This document shows, in pieces, positions 16,412-25,393 of a stretch of DNA of 52,612 nt. The stretch lies in assembly GCA_964450645.1 (NCBI GenBank), contig CAYVEB010000012.1, positions 1 to 52,612 of the forward strand. The letters run 5' to 3'. Positions within the stretch are counted from its first letter, which is position 1; each line of letters opens with the position of its first letter. This DNA is from JAKSPM01 sp964450645. Its GTDB lineage: Bacteria; Bacillota; Clostridia; Oscillospirales; Oscillospiraceae. The notes under the pieces were generated by a model. That model ran no database searches. It was not told where the DNA came from and saw only the letters and a list, made by a program, of their open reading frames with translations. The translations under genes and the position numbers were made by a program.

Positions 16412-18259
16412 TTATTTACATTTCATGGCGCGCAGCGCATTGCAGATAGCCAGCACCGCCACGCCTACATCCGCGAAAATCGCAAGCCACATCGGCGCAT
16501 ATCCCAGCGCGCCCAACACCAGAACCACACCCTTGACACCCAGCGAAAAGGCAATATTTTCCTTGGCGATCCGGTCGGTTTTACGGGCGATCCGCAGCGT
16601 CCGTGGCAGCTTGGAGATATCATCATTTAAGATGACCACATCCGCCGCCTCCACCGCGGCGTCCGAACCAACGCCGCCCATGGCCACGCCCACATCCGCC
16701 AGCGCCAATACCGGCGCGTCGTTGACGCCGTCGCCCACGAACAGAACCGTTCCCTTGGCGTCCGCGCGGGCCAGCAGCTCCTTCAGTTTCGCGACCTTAT
16801 CCTGCGGAAGCAGCCTTGCGTAGTACGCGTCCAGTCCCACCGCGCGGGCGACCTGCTTTGCGGTCGCCTCCAGATCGCCGGTCAGCATGACGTTTTTGCG
16901 GACCCCGCAGGCCTTGAGCCGCTTGAGCGTCTCCCGGACGCCGGGCCGCACCGTGTCTCCGACGACGATCGCGCCAAGGTATGTTTGATCCCGTGCCACA
17001 TATACCACAGTCCCCTCCGCGTCGATCACCCCGCAGGCAACCCGGTATCGCTCCATCAGTTTGCGGTTTCCGGCCAGAATCTGCCGGCCCTCCACCGTGG
17101 CGCAAATTCCACAGCCGGGAATCTCCTGCGTACTTTCGGGTACGGGAACATTTCCGGCCTCTTTGCGAATCGCGGCGGAGACCGGATGCGCGGAATAGGT
17201 TTCCGCCGCGGCGGCCAAACGGAGCAATTCCCGCTCGGACACATGCTCCGCGCAGATTCTGCGGACGGAGAACTCGCCAGTTGTCAAAGTTCCCGTTTTG
17301 TCAAACACGGCCACCTCCGCCTTTGCCAGCCGCTCCAGCGCCGTTCCGCTTTTGATGACCACGCCGAGACCAGACGCCGCGCCCATACCGCCAAAATAGC
17401 TTAACGGCACCGAGATCACCAACGCGCACGGGCAGGAGATCACTAAGAACGTGAGCGCGCGTTTGAGCCAGATCGCCCAACCCTGTCCCAGCGCCAGCGG
17501 CGGAACAAGGGCCAGCAAAACCGCGGCAATTACGACCGCCGGGGTATAATACTTGGCAAAGCGCGTAATTATCCGCTCCGCGGGCGCTTTTTGATCGGAC
17601 GCAGATTCCACCAATTTCAAAATTTTTGCCACCGTGGATTCTTCATAGGCGCTCTGGGCCTGAATTTTCAGAACGCCGCTGACGTTCACGCAGCCCGATA
17701 CCACCGGGTCTGCGGCGGATACCTGGCTCGGCACGGACTCGCCGGTGATCTTCGTGGTGTCCAGCGTAGCCGTGCCCTCTAAAATAATCCCGTCCACCGG
17801 AATTCGTTCGCCGGGCTTCACCAGCAGAACGTCGCCAACCGCTACATCCTCCGGCTCCTTTTTCACTTCGCCGCCGTTTTCCAACACCACCGCGTAGTCT
17901 GGCCGCATATCCATCAGCGCCGCGATCGACTGGCGCGAACGCTGCACGGCAATGCTCTCAAACAGCTCTCCGACCTGGAAAAAGATCATCACCGCCGCCG
18001 CCTCGCTCCAATCCTGCAGTGCAAACGCGCCCAGGGTTGCGACAACCATCAAAAAATTTTCGTCAAAAATCTGTCCTCTCCCGATGTTTCCAATTGCCGC
18101 GAACACCACGGTATAACCCGCGATGGCCCAGGCAGCCACCATGAGCGCCGCAACCGGCAATTGCCCGATTCCGCTGCAATGTTCCAGCACCAAACCCGTC
18201 GCAAACAGCGCCAGCGCCGTCAGAATCCGGGCGAGGGTTTGTTTTTGCTTCCTTGTCAT
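16412..18259 (-). CDS. P1B-2-type Zn/Cd/Pb-exporting ATPase
   Basis: A 615-residue heavy-metal P-type ATPase. The ion-channel motif is SCPCALVISVPLSYFGGMG, the phosphorylation site is DKTGTLT, and the hinge is GDGVNDAPVLALADVGVAMGG. The C-terminal helices carry N-x7-K (NIAFSLGVK) and DVG, the residues that mark Zn2+/Cd2+/Pb2+ specificity (P1B-2, ZntA/CadA). It has no N-terminal HMA domain; the adjacent gene supplies one as a free protein. ATG at 18259 overlaps that gene's stop by 4 bases. Regulated by the ArsR-type sensor upstream. Confidence 0.93.
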   Translation of the reverse strand: MTRKQKQTLARILTALALFATGLVLEHCSGIGQLPVAALMVAAWAIAGYTVVFAAIGNIGRGQIFDENFLMVVATLGAFALQDWSEAAAVMIFFQVGELFESIAVQRSRQSIAALMDMRPDYAVVLENGGEVKKEPEDVAVGDVLLVKPGERIPVDGIILEGTATLDTTKITGESVPSQVSAADPVVSGCVNVSGVLKIQAQSAYEESTVAKILKLVESASDQKAPAERIITRFAKYYTPAVVIAAVLLALVPPLALGQGWAIWLKRALTFLVISCPCALVISVPLSYFGGMGAASGLGVVIKSGTALERLAKAEVAVFDKTGTLTTGEFSVRRICAEHVSERELLRLAAAAETYSAHPVSAAIRKEAGNVPVPESTQEIPGCGICATVEGRQILAGNRKLMERYRVACGVIDAEGTVVYVARDQTYLGAIVVGDTVRPGVRETLKRLKACGVRKNVMLTGDLEATAKQVARAVGLDAYYARLLPQDKVAKLKELLARADAKGTVLFVGDGVNDAPVLALADVGVAMGGVGSDAAVEAADVVILNDDISKLPRTLRIARKTDRIAKENIAFSLGVKGVVLVLGALGYAPMWLAIFADVGVAVLAICNALRAMKCK

Positions 18260-18480
18260 CGTACCACAACCTTGCAGCCAGGTTCCACCTTTTGAATTAC
18301 GCGGAGGACTTCTTTCAGCAGAGCATCCCAATCCGTACCGTCTTCACATTCCAAGCTCATGCGTTGGGTCATAAAACTCACCGCCGCATTGTTCACGCCG
18401 GGCAGCTTTTGAATGGCCCGCTCCATCTTCGCCGCGCAGTTTGCACAGTCCAGATCCTGCAATTTGTAAGTCTTTTTCAT
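18256..18480 (-). CDS. Free-standing heavy-metal-associated (HMA) domain protein
   Basis: A 74-residue ferredoxin-like HMA domain with the metal-binding motif LDCANCAAKME (CxxC). It is probably the detached metal-delivery domain of the downstream ATPase. The extra Asp before CANC is common in Zn/Cd-type domains. A second in-frame ATG at 18498 also has an AGAGG upstream and would add six residues (MKEDIT). Its stop overlaps the ATPase start, so the two products should be made in coordinated amounts. Confidence 0.88.
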   Translation of the reverse strand: MKKTYKLQDLDCANCAAKMERAIQKLPGVNNAAVSFMTQRMSLECEDGTDWDALLKEVLRVIQKVEPGCKVVVR

Positions 18481-18500
18481 CGTTATGTCCTCTTTCATAA

Positions 18501-18812
18501 TTATTCCTCTAAATGCTCTTTTGCCATCCCAATAATTGTTTTCACATGATCGTCCGCCAGGGAGTAATACATGGCCTTCCCTTCCCGGCGCGCGCGCACC
18601 AGCTTGTGCTGCTTCAGCAGGCGAAGCTGATGGGAAATGGCCGACTGGCCCATCCCCACGGCCTCGCAGATCTCCGACACCATCAATTCCTGATCAAATA
18701 GAACAAACAAAATCTTGATCCGCGTGGAATCCCCAAATACCTTGAACAGCTCCGCCATGTCAAAGAGCTGATCTTCGTCAAACTCGTCAATCCATTGTTT
18801 CGCCGGTTCCAG
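18501..18812 (-). CDS. ArsR/SmtB-family metal-sensing repressor
   Basis: A winged-helix repressor. The recognition helix lies in GMGQSAISHQLRLLKQHKLV. The C-terminal helix carries D-x-H-x10-H-x2-E (ADDHVKTIIG...EHLEE), the alpha-5 Zn site of CzrA/SmtB. The conserved start LFDMAELFKVFGDSTRIKIL begins before the first ATG (18758), which would cut into helix 1. The likely start is CTG at 18812, 7 bases after GGAGG, giving 103 residues. It heads the operon with the HMA protein and ATPase and should repress it from the operator just upstream. Confidence 0.85.
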   Translation of the reverse strand: MEPAKQWIDEFDEDQLFDMAELFKVFGDSTRIKILFVLFDQELMVSEICEAVGMGQSAISHQLRLLKQHKLVRARREGKAMYYSLADDHVKTIIGMAKEHLEE

Positions 18813-18829
18813 ATCGATCCCTCCAAATT

Positions 18830-18884
18830 AACATATGTTCATCTGTTCATATATTCATGATACACGGCAATTTGGATTTGTCAA
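18830..18884 (-). promoter_or_regulatory. Promoter and operator of the metal-efflux operon
   Basis: On the minus strand TTGACA (18884-18879), a 16-base spacer and TATCAT (18862-18857). Downstream of the -10 are repeated ATGAACA half-sites and the perfect palindrome AACATATGTT (18830-18839), like SmtB/CzrA operators. A bound ArsR protein would block transcription start. Confidence 0.75.
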
Positions 18885-18904
18885 TAGGTTTTTTCGATTT
18901 TCTA

Positions 18905-18941
18905 CAAAAAAACAGCAGACCTGCCAAAAGCAAGTCTGCTG
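18905..18941 (-). terminator. spoIIE terminator
   Basis: On the minus strand CAGCAGAC...GTCTGCTG (8-bp stem) followed by TTTTTTT, 14 bases past the spoIIE stop. Confidence 0.9.
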
Positions 18942-18954
18942 ACGTATAATTTTT

Positions 18955-20964
18955 TTAGGATTTGTGCCTCGGATACAGGCACAAGGCAATCGCGGTCATA
19001 TCATCGTTGCCGGACAGCTGCGCGCCGGCAATCACATAGGCAGCAAACTCCTTTAAATTTGTCCCCTGATAGCCGGCGATGCGCGCCGTGGTTTCCTCCG
19101 CGCTGACACCGTCGGTGGTCAGGACCAGCATCTCCCCTTTTTGGAGGGACAGCGATATCCGCTCAGGGCCTTGATCCAAGCCGACTCCGATTCCCGGCGG
19201 CGGCGACGCAGTCCCAAGTTTCTTCACCGTGCCGCCGCGTTTAAGATAAGTCGTCGCGCCGCCCCATTTGTATAGTGCCGCCTCCCCGCTGGCCAAATCC
19301 AACCGCAGCACATCCACCGCCGAAAACACGCCGTCGCCGCGGAGGATATATAGGCTGTTGAGCATCTGCAGCGCGTCATTCGGCTCGCAGCCTGAGCGGA
19401 GCAGATCCGCCAACAGACTGATTGCCGTCTTGCTTTCGTGCGCCGCCTCCTCCCCCGTCCCCATTCCGTCACTGAGCAGCACATAGCAGACGGTCGGCTC
19501 GGTCACAAAGCAGGCCCACTGATCACCGCAGTCGGAGTCGTTGAGCTTTCCCGACACAGCGCTGCCGATCTCCATGCGGTAACGGGGCGTCGCGGGAAAC
19601 TGCCAGTCCGCCTCGGCAGCTGTATCGCGGAGCAAGCGCGACAGGCATTCCAAGTGCAACCCCAGCAGCTTTTGCTGTTCCGCCGTCCGAATCCGGTATT
19701 GGCGGCGGTAGAGCAGGCCGTCCAATTCCTGGTTGACCGCCGTGGTGAATCCGTCGAGATGGCGGCAGCGCGCGGAAAATGCCTCTGGAAAATCCGTTGC
19801 CTCCGCTTTCCCACGAGACAGAACCGCCGACGACGCCATGGACAGCGCCCGGTAGGTTTCCTCCGCGTCGGTTTCCCAGCAGGTATGGAATTGCGCGCAG
19901 CAGCGGCAAACCTTTTCCGCTGCGTGGTCATAGACCATCTCCGGCGTAATGCCAATCTGTGGCGCGCTGGCGCGTTGCGCGGTCTGCCGCATGTCATCCA
20001 GCACCTGGGAAATTCGGTAGAGTCTTTGCTGAATTTTTACGGTCTCGTCCTGCTGGACAGTTTTTTTCTGCGACTGCAGCTGCTGCGGCAGGGATAACCC
20101 GACGGCCATCCCCAGGCTCGCTGAGAAAAGACTGATATCCGGCAAAAGCGCAAAAAAGAGTACCGCCCCCGCGCAGCCGAGTGCAATTCCGACGATCCGG
20201 TATCCCGGCAGCCGCTGGTGAAAATTCCGCACCGCGATCACCGCCAGGCACAGCACCGCCGACATGGGAAACGAACATCCTCCCGCCAAATCTACCGCGA
20301 TTCCGCACGCCGCTGCCACGACCATCCCGTGCTTTAAAAGCGCCGCGAACACGCCCAGCGCAACCGCCGCCACGATTCCGGGATTGCAAATTCCGCCCAA
20401 CTGGATCGACGCCAACCCGGAGATGATACACCCGATTAAAAACAGGCAGGCGCCCTCCTGCCGCTGCATGGCCGCGCGGTAGGCGACGGTCGCGCCGAAG
20501 CCCAAAACGCACCGGCTGACCAGCAGGCTCACGCGCAGCAGCGTCACAGGGCCGTCCAGGAGGAACACAATGCCCACCAGTCCCGACATTCCCGCGCAGA
20601 TTGCCGCCATAAACCAAAACTGATCCTGCAAAGTCGTGTTATAGAAGATCCCCATCGCCGCCAAAATTAGCAGCATGACGCTGATTGGCTCCAGGGCAAT
20701 ATCAATTCCCCAGAACAGCAAATATCCCGCGCATCCGCCCAAGGCCGCGCCTATACTGCCCGCGCCAAGCGGCATAGCCGCCGTCAGGCACAGCGAAAAC
20801 GGCAAAAAGCCGCCGGCAAACCGGCTTCCCGCAAGCACAAATCCGGCGCACAAGCCGGATACGCACCGCACAACCAAGCGCAGAGCCGGCCGCTCGTGCC
20901 ACAAATCGAGCAGCCTTTGTACCCGCTGCGCGTACGCGGGCACTTGGCGGATCGTTTCCTTCAT
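18955..20964 (-). CDS. spoIIE: Stage II sporulation protein E (SpoIIE phosphatase)
   Basis: A 669-residue membrane phosphatase that dephosphorylates SpoIIAA to switch on sigma-F in the forespore. Residues about 30-310 are hydrophobic with roughly ten transmembrane helices. A central cytosolic region contains a Cys cluster (KVCRCCAQFHTCW), which is typical of clostridial SpoIIE. The C-terminal PP2C domain (about 440-665) has VLLSDGMGTGEEA, GEMLVLTTDGVSAEE and GNDDMTAIAL with the metal-binding Asp residues. Slightly shorter than the Bacillus protein (about 827 aa). It shows the organism can sporulate or descends from a sporulator. Confidence 0.93.
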   Translation of the reverse strand: MKETIRQVPAYAQRVQRLLDLWHERPALRLVVRCVSGLCAGFVLAGSRFAGGFLPFSLCLTAAMPLGAGSIGAALGGCAGYLLFWGIDIALEPISVMLLILAAMGIFYNTTLQDQFWFMAAICAGMSGLVGIVFLLDGPVTLLRVSLLVSRCVLGFGATVAYRAAMQRQEGACLFLIGCIISGLASIQLGGICNPGIVAAVALGVFAALLKHGMVVAAACGIAVDLAGGCSFPMSAVLCLAVIAVRNFHQRLPGYRIVGIALGCAGAVLFFALLPDISLFSASLGMAVGLSLPQQLQSQKKTVQQDETVKIQQRLYRISQVLDDMRQTAQRASAPQIGITPEMVYDHAAEKVCRCCAQFHTCWETDAEETYRALSMASSAVLSRGKAEATDFPEAFSARCRHLDGFTTAVNQELDGLLYRRQYRIRTAEQQKLLGLHLECLSRLLRDTAAEADWQFPATPRYRMEIGSAVSGKLNDSDCGDQWACFVTEPTVCYVLLSDGMGTGEEAAHESKTAISLLADLLRSGCEPNDALQMLNSLYILRGDGVFSAVDVLRLDLASGEAALYKWGGATTYLKRGGTVKKLGTASPPPGIGVGLDQGPERISLSLQKGEMLVLTTDGVSAEETTARIAGYQGTNLKEFAAYVIAGAQLSGNDDMTAIALCLYPRHKS

Positions 20965-21031
20965 TATTCCATCTCCCTTTGCCTTGATTCTAGCACAGAG
21001 ATAAGGAAAATCCTGTCGGGAAATCTTGCGG

Positions 21032-21060
21032 TTGCAAAAAAGTTATGCAGCCGCTATACT
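21032..21060 (+). promoter_or_regulatory. Promoter of the CYTH gene
   Basis: TTGCAA (21032-21037), 17-base spacer, TATACT (21055-21060); 35 bases before the ATG. Confidence 0.65.
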
Positions 21061-21095
21061 ATTCCTAGAAAATCCCGGAAAAAGGAGGACGAAGA

Positions 21096-21701
21096 ATGGC
21101 ACAGGAATTGGAAATCAAATACCGCGCGGGAAGCCCAGAGCAGCTCGCCGCTGCGTTGACGTGCGAGGCCGTGGAATCGCTCAGATACGGCGATTGGGAA
21201 GAAATCCCCATGCAGACTACCTATTACGACACGCCCTCCCGTGCTTTGGCCGCCCGCCTTTGGACGTTCCGTCTGCGTGTTGAGGACGGCCGGCGCGTGC
21301 TTTGCCTGAAAACGCCATCAACCGTCCGCATGGCGCGCAACGAATACGAAACCGAAACGCAGCGGATCGACGCACAGGCGCTTAACCGGTTATGCCAGGC
21401 CGGCGCACCGGAGGAAATTTTCCAGCTGGCGGATCCGGCGCAGCTGCGGCCGGTCTGCGGAGCTAAATTTCTCCGGCGGGTGGCGCGTCTGCGGATGCCG
21501 GACGGCAGCACCGCTGCGATTTCCGGCGATGTGGGGATTCTGCACGGGACCGAGCAGGAGGAACCCTTGTGTGAAATGGAACTGGAGTTGACCTCCGGCG
21601 CGCCGGATCTTATGCTGCAATTTGCCCACTACCTTGCGAAGGTGTACGGCCTTCTTCTGGAACGCCGCAGCAAATTCTCCCGCGCGCGGCGGCTACAATA
21701 A
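21096..21701 (+). CDS. CYTH-domain phosphohydrolase
   Basis: A 201-residue CYTH protein, a tunnel-fold enzyme acting on triphosphates or polyphosphate with metal. The N-terminal ELEIKYR carries the ExExK signature. TYYDTPSRAL, FRLRVEDGRRVLCLKTP and EMELEL, plus the terminal RRSKFSRA, supply the alternating charged residues lining the tunnel. Members include thiamine triphosphatases, triphosphatases and class IV adenylate cyclases; bacterial proteins of this type are most often triphosphatases. AAAGGAGG precedes the ATG. Monocistronic, with its own promoter and a shared terminator. Confidence 0.88.
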   Translation: MAQELEIKYRAGSPEQLAAALTCEAVESLRYGDWEEIPMQTTYYDTPSRALAARLWTFRLRVEDGRRVLCLKTPSTVRMARNEYETETQRIDAQALNRLCQAGAPEEIFQLADPAQLRPVCGAKFLRRVARLRMPDGSTAAISGDVGILHGTEQEEPLCEMELELTSGAPDLMLQFAHYLAKVYGLLLERRSKFSRARRLQ

Positions 21702-21708
21702 GCAAAGC

Positions 21709-21737
21709 GGCAGAGGAGCCAATTTTCTCTGCCGCAT
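21709..21737. terminator. Convergent terminator between the CYTH and acyltransferase genes
   Basis: A perfect 9-bp stem (GCGGCAGAG / CTCTGCCGC) lies between two converging genes only 40 bases apart. T-rich on the plus side (CATATTTCATTTG). It probably serves both. Confidence 0.65.
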
Positions 21738-21740
21738 ATT

Positions 21741-22784
21741 TCATTTGTTTTTATTTAAGAAATGGCGGTAAAGGAACTGCAGACCAGCAACCGCAGCGCT
21801 GCAAACAATTATCATAAACAAGAACACCGGTACCGTGTAGCGATAGGCCAGCCGCACCTGATCTAAAGACACATGGCAGGCCGCCGCCACCAAACGGACC
21901 CCGATCAGCATTACCGGCACATGCGTTGCCATGATCCAAAAACTGTTTTTTCCAAACCAGCTCAAAAACTTGAAAGGTGGGAACTGCCAGTCATCGATCA
22001 ATATGCAGCCGCTGAGCATCCACAAAATTCCGCTGAATGCCGCCAGGTAAAAGACAAGCGTGTTGTTTCCCAAAGATCCCTGCGCCATGGTGACATGTCC
22101 GTTGCCGCAGCCCAACACATACAGCAGCGCCCCGGAAACCGCGCAGACTGCAAGCGTTCGGGCAGGATGCCGCTTGGCCATGTCACGCATATGTACTGCG
22201 CCGACATAACGCGACAGCATCTCCCCGGCTCCGTAAAACGGCACGGCGGCGAAGGCGGCCTCTAAGCTCCAGGGCAGATCTGTTATTTTCGCTTTCATCA
22301 ATGCTGCACCGATCAGCCCGCATACCACGCACAGCGCAGTGACCTTCCAAGGATTTCCCGCTTTGCCCACAAACCAGTAGATCATTTCGAGTGCAAACAG
22401 GCATGTGACAAACCACAACGCCACATTATGGACTAAAAACCCCCCAGACCCCTGCGCCAGCACCGTCTGCGCCAGCGGGCTCCAAATATCCAGGCCTTGC
22501 TTACCCTGGAGCGCATTGTCTGCCACCCACCACAGCCAGCTCAGCACCGAGCAAATCGCATACGGCGCCAGCAGCGTTCGGAACCGCCGGAGGAAAAAGG
22601 CCTTGAAAGAAGCATATTTTTCCCTCCGAAACATCATACCCGACATGAAGAAAAACAGCGGAATATCAAACGCATAGACCAACGTATTGGTCCTGCCCGT
22701 CAGCATCACATGGCCCCACATCACAGCGAGTATCGCCGCGCCCCGGGCCAAATCGATATAGACGATACGTTTATTTTGTTCCAC
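21741..22784 (-). CDS. Acyltransferase 3 family membrane protein
   Basis: A 347-residue integral membrane protein of the OafA/WecH/acyltransferase 3 family. It transfers acyl (often O-acetyl) groups to sugars or cell-surface polymers. RIVYIDLARGAAILAVMWGHV carries the conserved D-x-R-G and the active His. FDIPLFFFMSGMMFRR and about ten hydrophobic helices follow. The start is GTG at 22784 with GGGAGG upstream, inside the final codons of the GTPase-NYN gene. The two are therefore overlapping and co-expressed. The acceptor is unknown. Confidence 0.87.
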   Translation of the reverse strand: MEQNKRIVYIDLARGAAILAVMWGHVMLTGRTNTLVYAFDIPLFFFMSGMMFRREKYASFKAFFLRRFRTLLAPYAICSVLSWLWWVADNALQGKQGLDIWSPLAQTVLAQGSGGFLVHNVALWFVTCLFALEMIYWFVGKAGNPWKVTALCVVCGLIGAALMKAKITDLPWSLEAAFAAVPFYGAGEMLSRYVGAVHMRDMAKRHPARTLAVCAVSGALLYVLGCGNGHVTMAQGSLGNNTLVFYLAAFSGILWMLSGCILIDDWQFPPFKFLSWFGKNSFWIMATHVPVMLIGVRLVAAACHVSLDQVRLAYRYTVPVFLFMIIVCSAAVAGLQFLYRHFLNKNK

Positions 22785-25335
22785 GGCGCACCTCCCGCTC
22801 CAAAAATTTTGCAATTTCCCGGTCGGTTTCCAAAACCTCCTGATAAAACGCCGCCGCGGACAGGCGCATGGCCCCATGGGCCAGCGTGATAATCTGCTCC
22901 AGGCTGTCCGACGTGGCGACCCGGATCTGGTAGCGCCGCCCCAGTTGATTGGTGACCCGCTCGATGTAGTTGTCCGCCAGCTGCGCCTCGCGGGTATAAA
23001 CAACGTAGATCCCGTTGTGCTTTTCGATCTTCTCCTTGCCGCCGGACACCTTATAGGCGTCAAACACCAATATTAAGTTGCCGCCCCGGTACCCCTGGTA
23101 ATTGCACAAAATCCGGATCAACACCTCGCGCGCGTGCTCCAAATCCTCCTGGGCAATGGCCTTCAACTCGTCCCAGGCAAAAATTATGTTGTAGCCGTCC
23201 ACCAGCAAAAAACTCTCCTGCGGCTCCATCCTCTCCAGCATCTGCTGGGTATTGCCCACCTGCTCCTGCCGGCGCGGCAAAAAATCCGTCCTGCGAATGG
23301 CGCCATACGTGCGTTCAAAGATGGCCTGTAGCTCCCGCTCCTCCTCCGCCGTGCTCTGCGCGCCCACACTGCGGCGAATCACAGCCGGTTCCGCCGGCTG
23401 GCCATCCGGAGACAGACGCAGGCCGCTTCCCACGTGGGCATGGCGCGGCACTTCATTCCACGGCACCAAATATCCCGCGCCGTGGGAACAGAACACCGAA
23501 TCGGCCGGATTTAAAATATCCCGGTCGCATACATATCCGATCCGCTCCACCACCTGTTCCTGGTCCCGACAGGGCGCATAGCCCTGCACGGTGCAGCTTA
23601 AGTTGCCGCGGCCTTTGGTGTAGGCGTTGACCTCGGTTAAATAGCCCCGCATGGCAGCCACCGGCGCCGTTCCGCACATAATTGCCCGATCGCCTTCGGC
23701 CTTCCAGGGCCGCAGATCGGCATTTCGCCGCTCCAAATCCGTCATGGCCCGTCCCACGCAGCTTTGGGGAATTTCCAGGCGGAAACTATAGTACGGCTCT
23801 AACAAAATACATTGGGCCGAGCGCAGCCCCTGGCGTACCGCGCGGTACGTGGCCTGGCGAAAATCGCCGCCCTCAGTGTGTTTCGGGTGGGCCCGCCCGG
23901 CGAGCAGGGTAATTTTCATATCAGTCACCGGCGATCCGGTTAAAACACCGGGATGGTTCCGTTCCGCCAGATGGGTCAGAATAAGTCTCTGCCAATTTAA
24001 AGCCAGTTGATCCGTCGGGCAGGCGCTTGCCAGTTGGATGCCGCTGCCGCGCTCGCCAGGCTCCAGCAAAAGATGCACCTCCGCATAGTGCCGGAGGGGT
24101 TCAAAGTGGCCAATGCCGATGACCGGCGCCGCGATCGTCTCCCGATAGACCACATTCCCCTCCCCAAACGACACTGACATCCCAAGCCGCTCGGCAATCA
24201 CACGCTGCAGAACCTCCATCTGCACCTCGCCCATCAGCTGTATGTGGATCTGCTGCAGCTGCTCATTCCAAACCAAATGCAACTGCGGGTCCTCCTCGGC
24301 CAGTTGGCGCAGCTTTTGCATCGCAACCGCCGGATCCATTCCGTCGTTCAAAATGATTTGGTAGGTCAGTGCCGGCTGCAAATAGGGTTCTTCCGCCGAC
24401 GCGGCCGCGCCGAGTCCCTGGCCGGGTTGGGTCTTGGTCAGACCGGTGACCGCGCAGACCATTCCCGCCGCCGCCGTCTCCACGCTCGTAAACTTCTCGC
24501 CGGAGTACAGGCGAATCTGGTGGATTTTTTCTTCCGTTTCCCCATACGAAACCGGCTGCCGCACCCGCAGACTGCCACCCAGTACCTTCAAAAACGTGAG
24601 CCGGTTCCCCTGGCCGTCCCGCGCGATCTTATAGACCCTGGCGGCAAATTCTTCCGGGTACTCCGGCTGGGGGATAAAGGCGGCCATGCCGTCCAACAGC
24701 GGTTCAATCCCCCGCAGCCGCAGCGCGGACCCGAACCAGCACGGGAAGATCTCCCGTCCGGCTACCGCCCCAGCCACATGCTCCGGCCGCAGGCTTCCGG
24801 TATCCAAAAATTCCGACAGCAGTTCCTCTTTGCACATCGCGCACGCTTCCATGGCGGCATCCATCCGGGAAAAGTCCACGCAGTTTTCCGACAGCTCCCG
24901 CCGCAGCTGCTCCATCAGCGCGTCTTGCCCCCGCGTCGGAAGGTCCATTTTATTGACAAAAATCAGCGTGGGAATCCGGCGCCGCTGCAAGAGCCGCCAG
25001 AGCGTATGCGTGTGACTCTGGACGCCGTCCGTGCCGCTGATCACCAAAATTGCGCAGTCGAGCACCTGCAAGGTACGCTCCATCTCCGCCGAAAAATCGC
25101 TGTGGCCAGGCGTGTCCAGGAGCGTGCACTCCAACTGATCCGTGCGGAAAATGGCCTGCTTGGAAAAGATCGTGATGCCCCGTTCCCGCTCCAACTGATC
25201 GGTATCCAAAAAAGCATCCCTGTGATCCACCCTACCAAGGCGGCGGATCGCTCCACAGTGGTATAAAAGCGCCTCGGAGAGCGTGGTTTTGCCCGCGTCC
25301 ACATGGGCCAGGATGCCTACAACGAGTTTTTTCAT
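22771..25335 (-). CDS. TetM-like translational GTPase fused to a Rae1/YacP-type NYN endoribonuclease
   Basis: An 854-residue two-part protein. Residues 1-640 resemble EF-G-like ribosomal protection proteins (TetM/TetW/TetO). The G1 loop is GILAHVDAGKTT (7-18), the switch is ERGITIF, G3 is DTPGH (74-78) and G4 is NKMD (128-131); EF-G-like domains II-V follow. After a linker, residues 703-854 match the YacP/Rae1 NYN nuclease: FLLVDGYNIIFAW (713), LILVFDAYKV, YTREAQLADNYIERV and RVATSDSLEQ keep the acidic metal residues, and GAMRLSA is the family tail. Rae1 of B. subtilis cuts mRNA in the ribosomal A site, where TetM/EF-G proteins also bind. The fusion suggests ribosome-targeted mRNA cleavage or rescue rather than simple tetracycline resistance. 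No frameshift joins the halves. Confidence 0.88.
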   Translation of the reverse strand: MKKLVVGILAHVDAGKTTLSEALLYHCGAIRRLGRVDHRDAFLDTDQLERERGITIFSKQAIFRTDQLECTLLDTPGHSDFSAEMERTLQVLDCAILVISGTDGVQSHTHTLWRLLQRRRIPTLIFVNKMDLPTRGQDALMEQLRRELSENCVDFSRMDAAMEACAMCKEELLSEFLDTGSLRPEHVAGAVAGREIFPCWFGSALRLRGIEPLLDGMAAFIPQPEYPEEFAARVYKIARDGQGNRLTFLKVLGGSLRVRQPVSYGETEEKIHQIRLYSGEKFTSVETAAAGMVCAVTGLTKTQPGQGLGAAASAEEPYLQPALTYQIILNDGMDPAVAMQKLRQLAEEDPQLHLVWNEQLQQIHIQLMGEVQMEVLQRVIAERLGMSVSFGEGNVVYRETIAAPVIGIGHFEPLRHYAEVHLLLEPGERGSGIQLASACPTDQLALNWQRLILTHLAERNHPGVLTGSPVTDMKITLLAGRAHPKHTEGGDFRQATYRAVRQGLRSAQCILLEPYYSFRLEIPQSCVGRAMTDLERRNADLRPWKAEGDRAIMCGTAPVAAMRGYLTEVNAYTKGRGNLSCTVQGYAPCRDQEQVVERIGYVCDRDILNPADSVFCSHGAGYLVPWNEVPRHAHVGSGLRLSPDGQPAEPAVIRRSVGAQSTAEEERELQAIFERTYGAIRRTDFLPRRQEQVGNTQQMLERMEPQESFLLVDGYNIIFAWDELKAIAQEDLEHAREVLIRILCNYQGYRGGNLILVFDAYKVSGGKEKIEKHNGIYVVYTREAQLADNYIERVTNQLGRRYQIRVATSDSLEQIITLAHGAMRLSAAAFYQEVLETDREIAKFLEREVRRGTK

Positions 25336-25393
25336 ATCGTTTCACCTACATGATTGTACCATGATTTTCCGCAATTTTGAAGCCCGAAACCGA

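Noticed and set aside
22785..23063. N-terminal extension of the acyltransferase
   Set aside because: It overlaps the conserved NYN domain of the upstream gene in another frame; GTG 22784 has an RBS and the family start.
22771..25335. Calling this gene a tetracycline-resistance determinant
   Set aside because: The GTPase half is diverged from TetM/TetO and is joined to a nuclease domain; resistance cannot be claimed from sequence.
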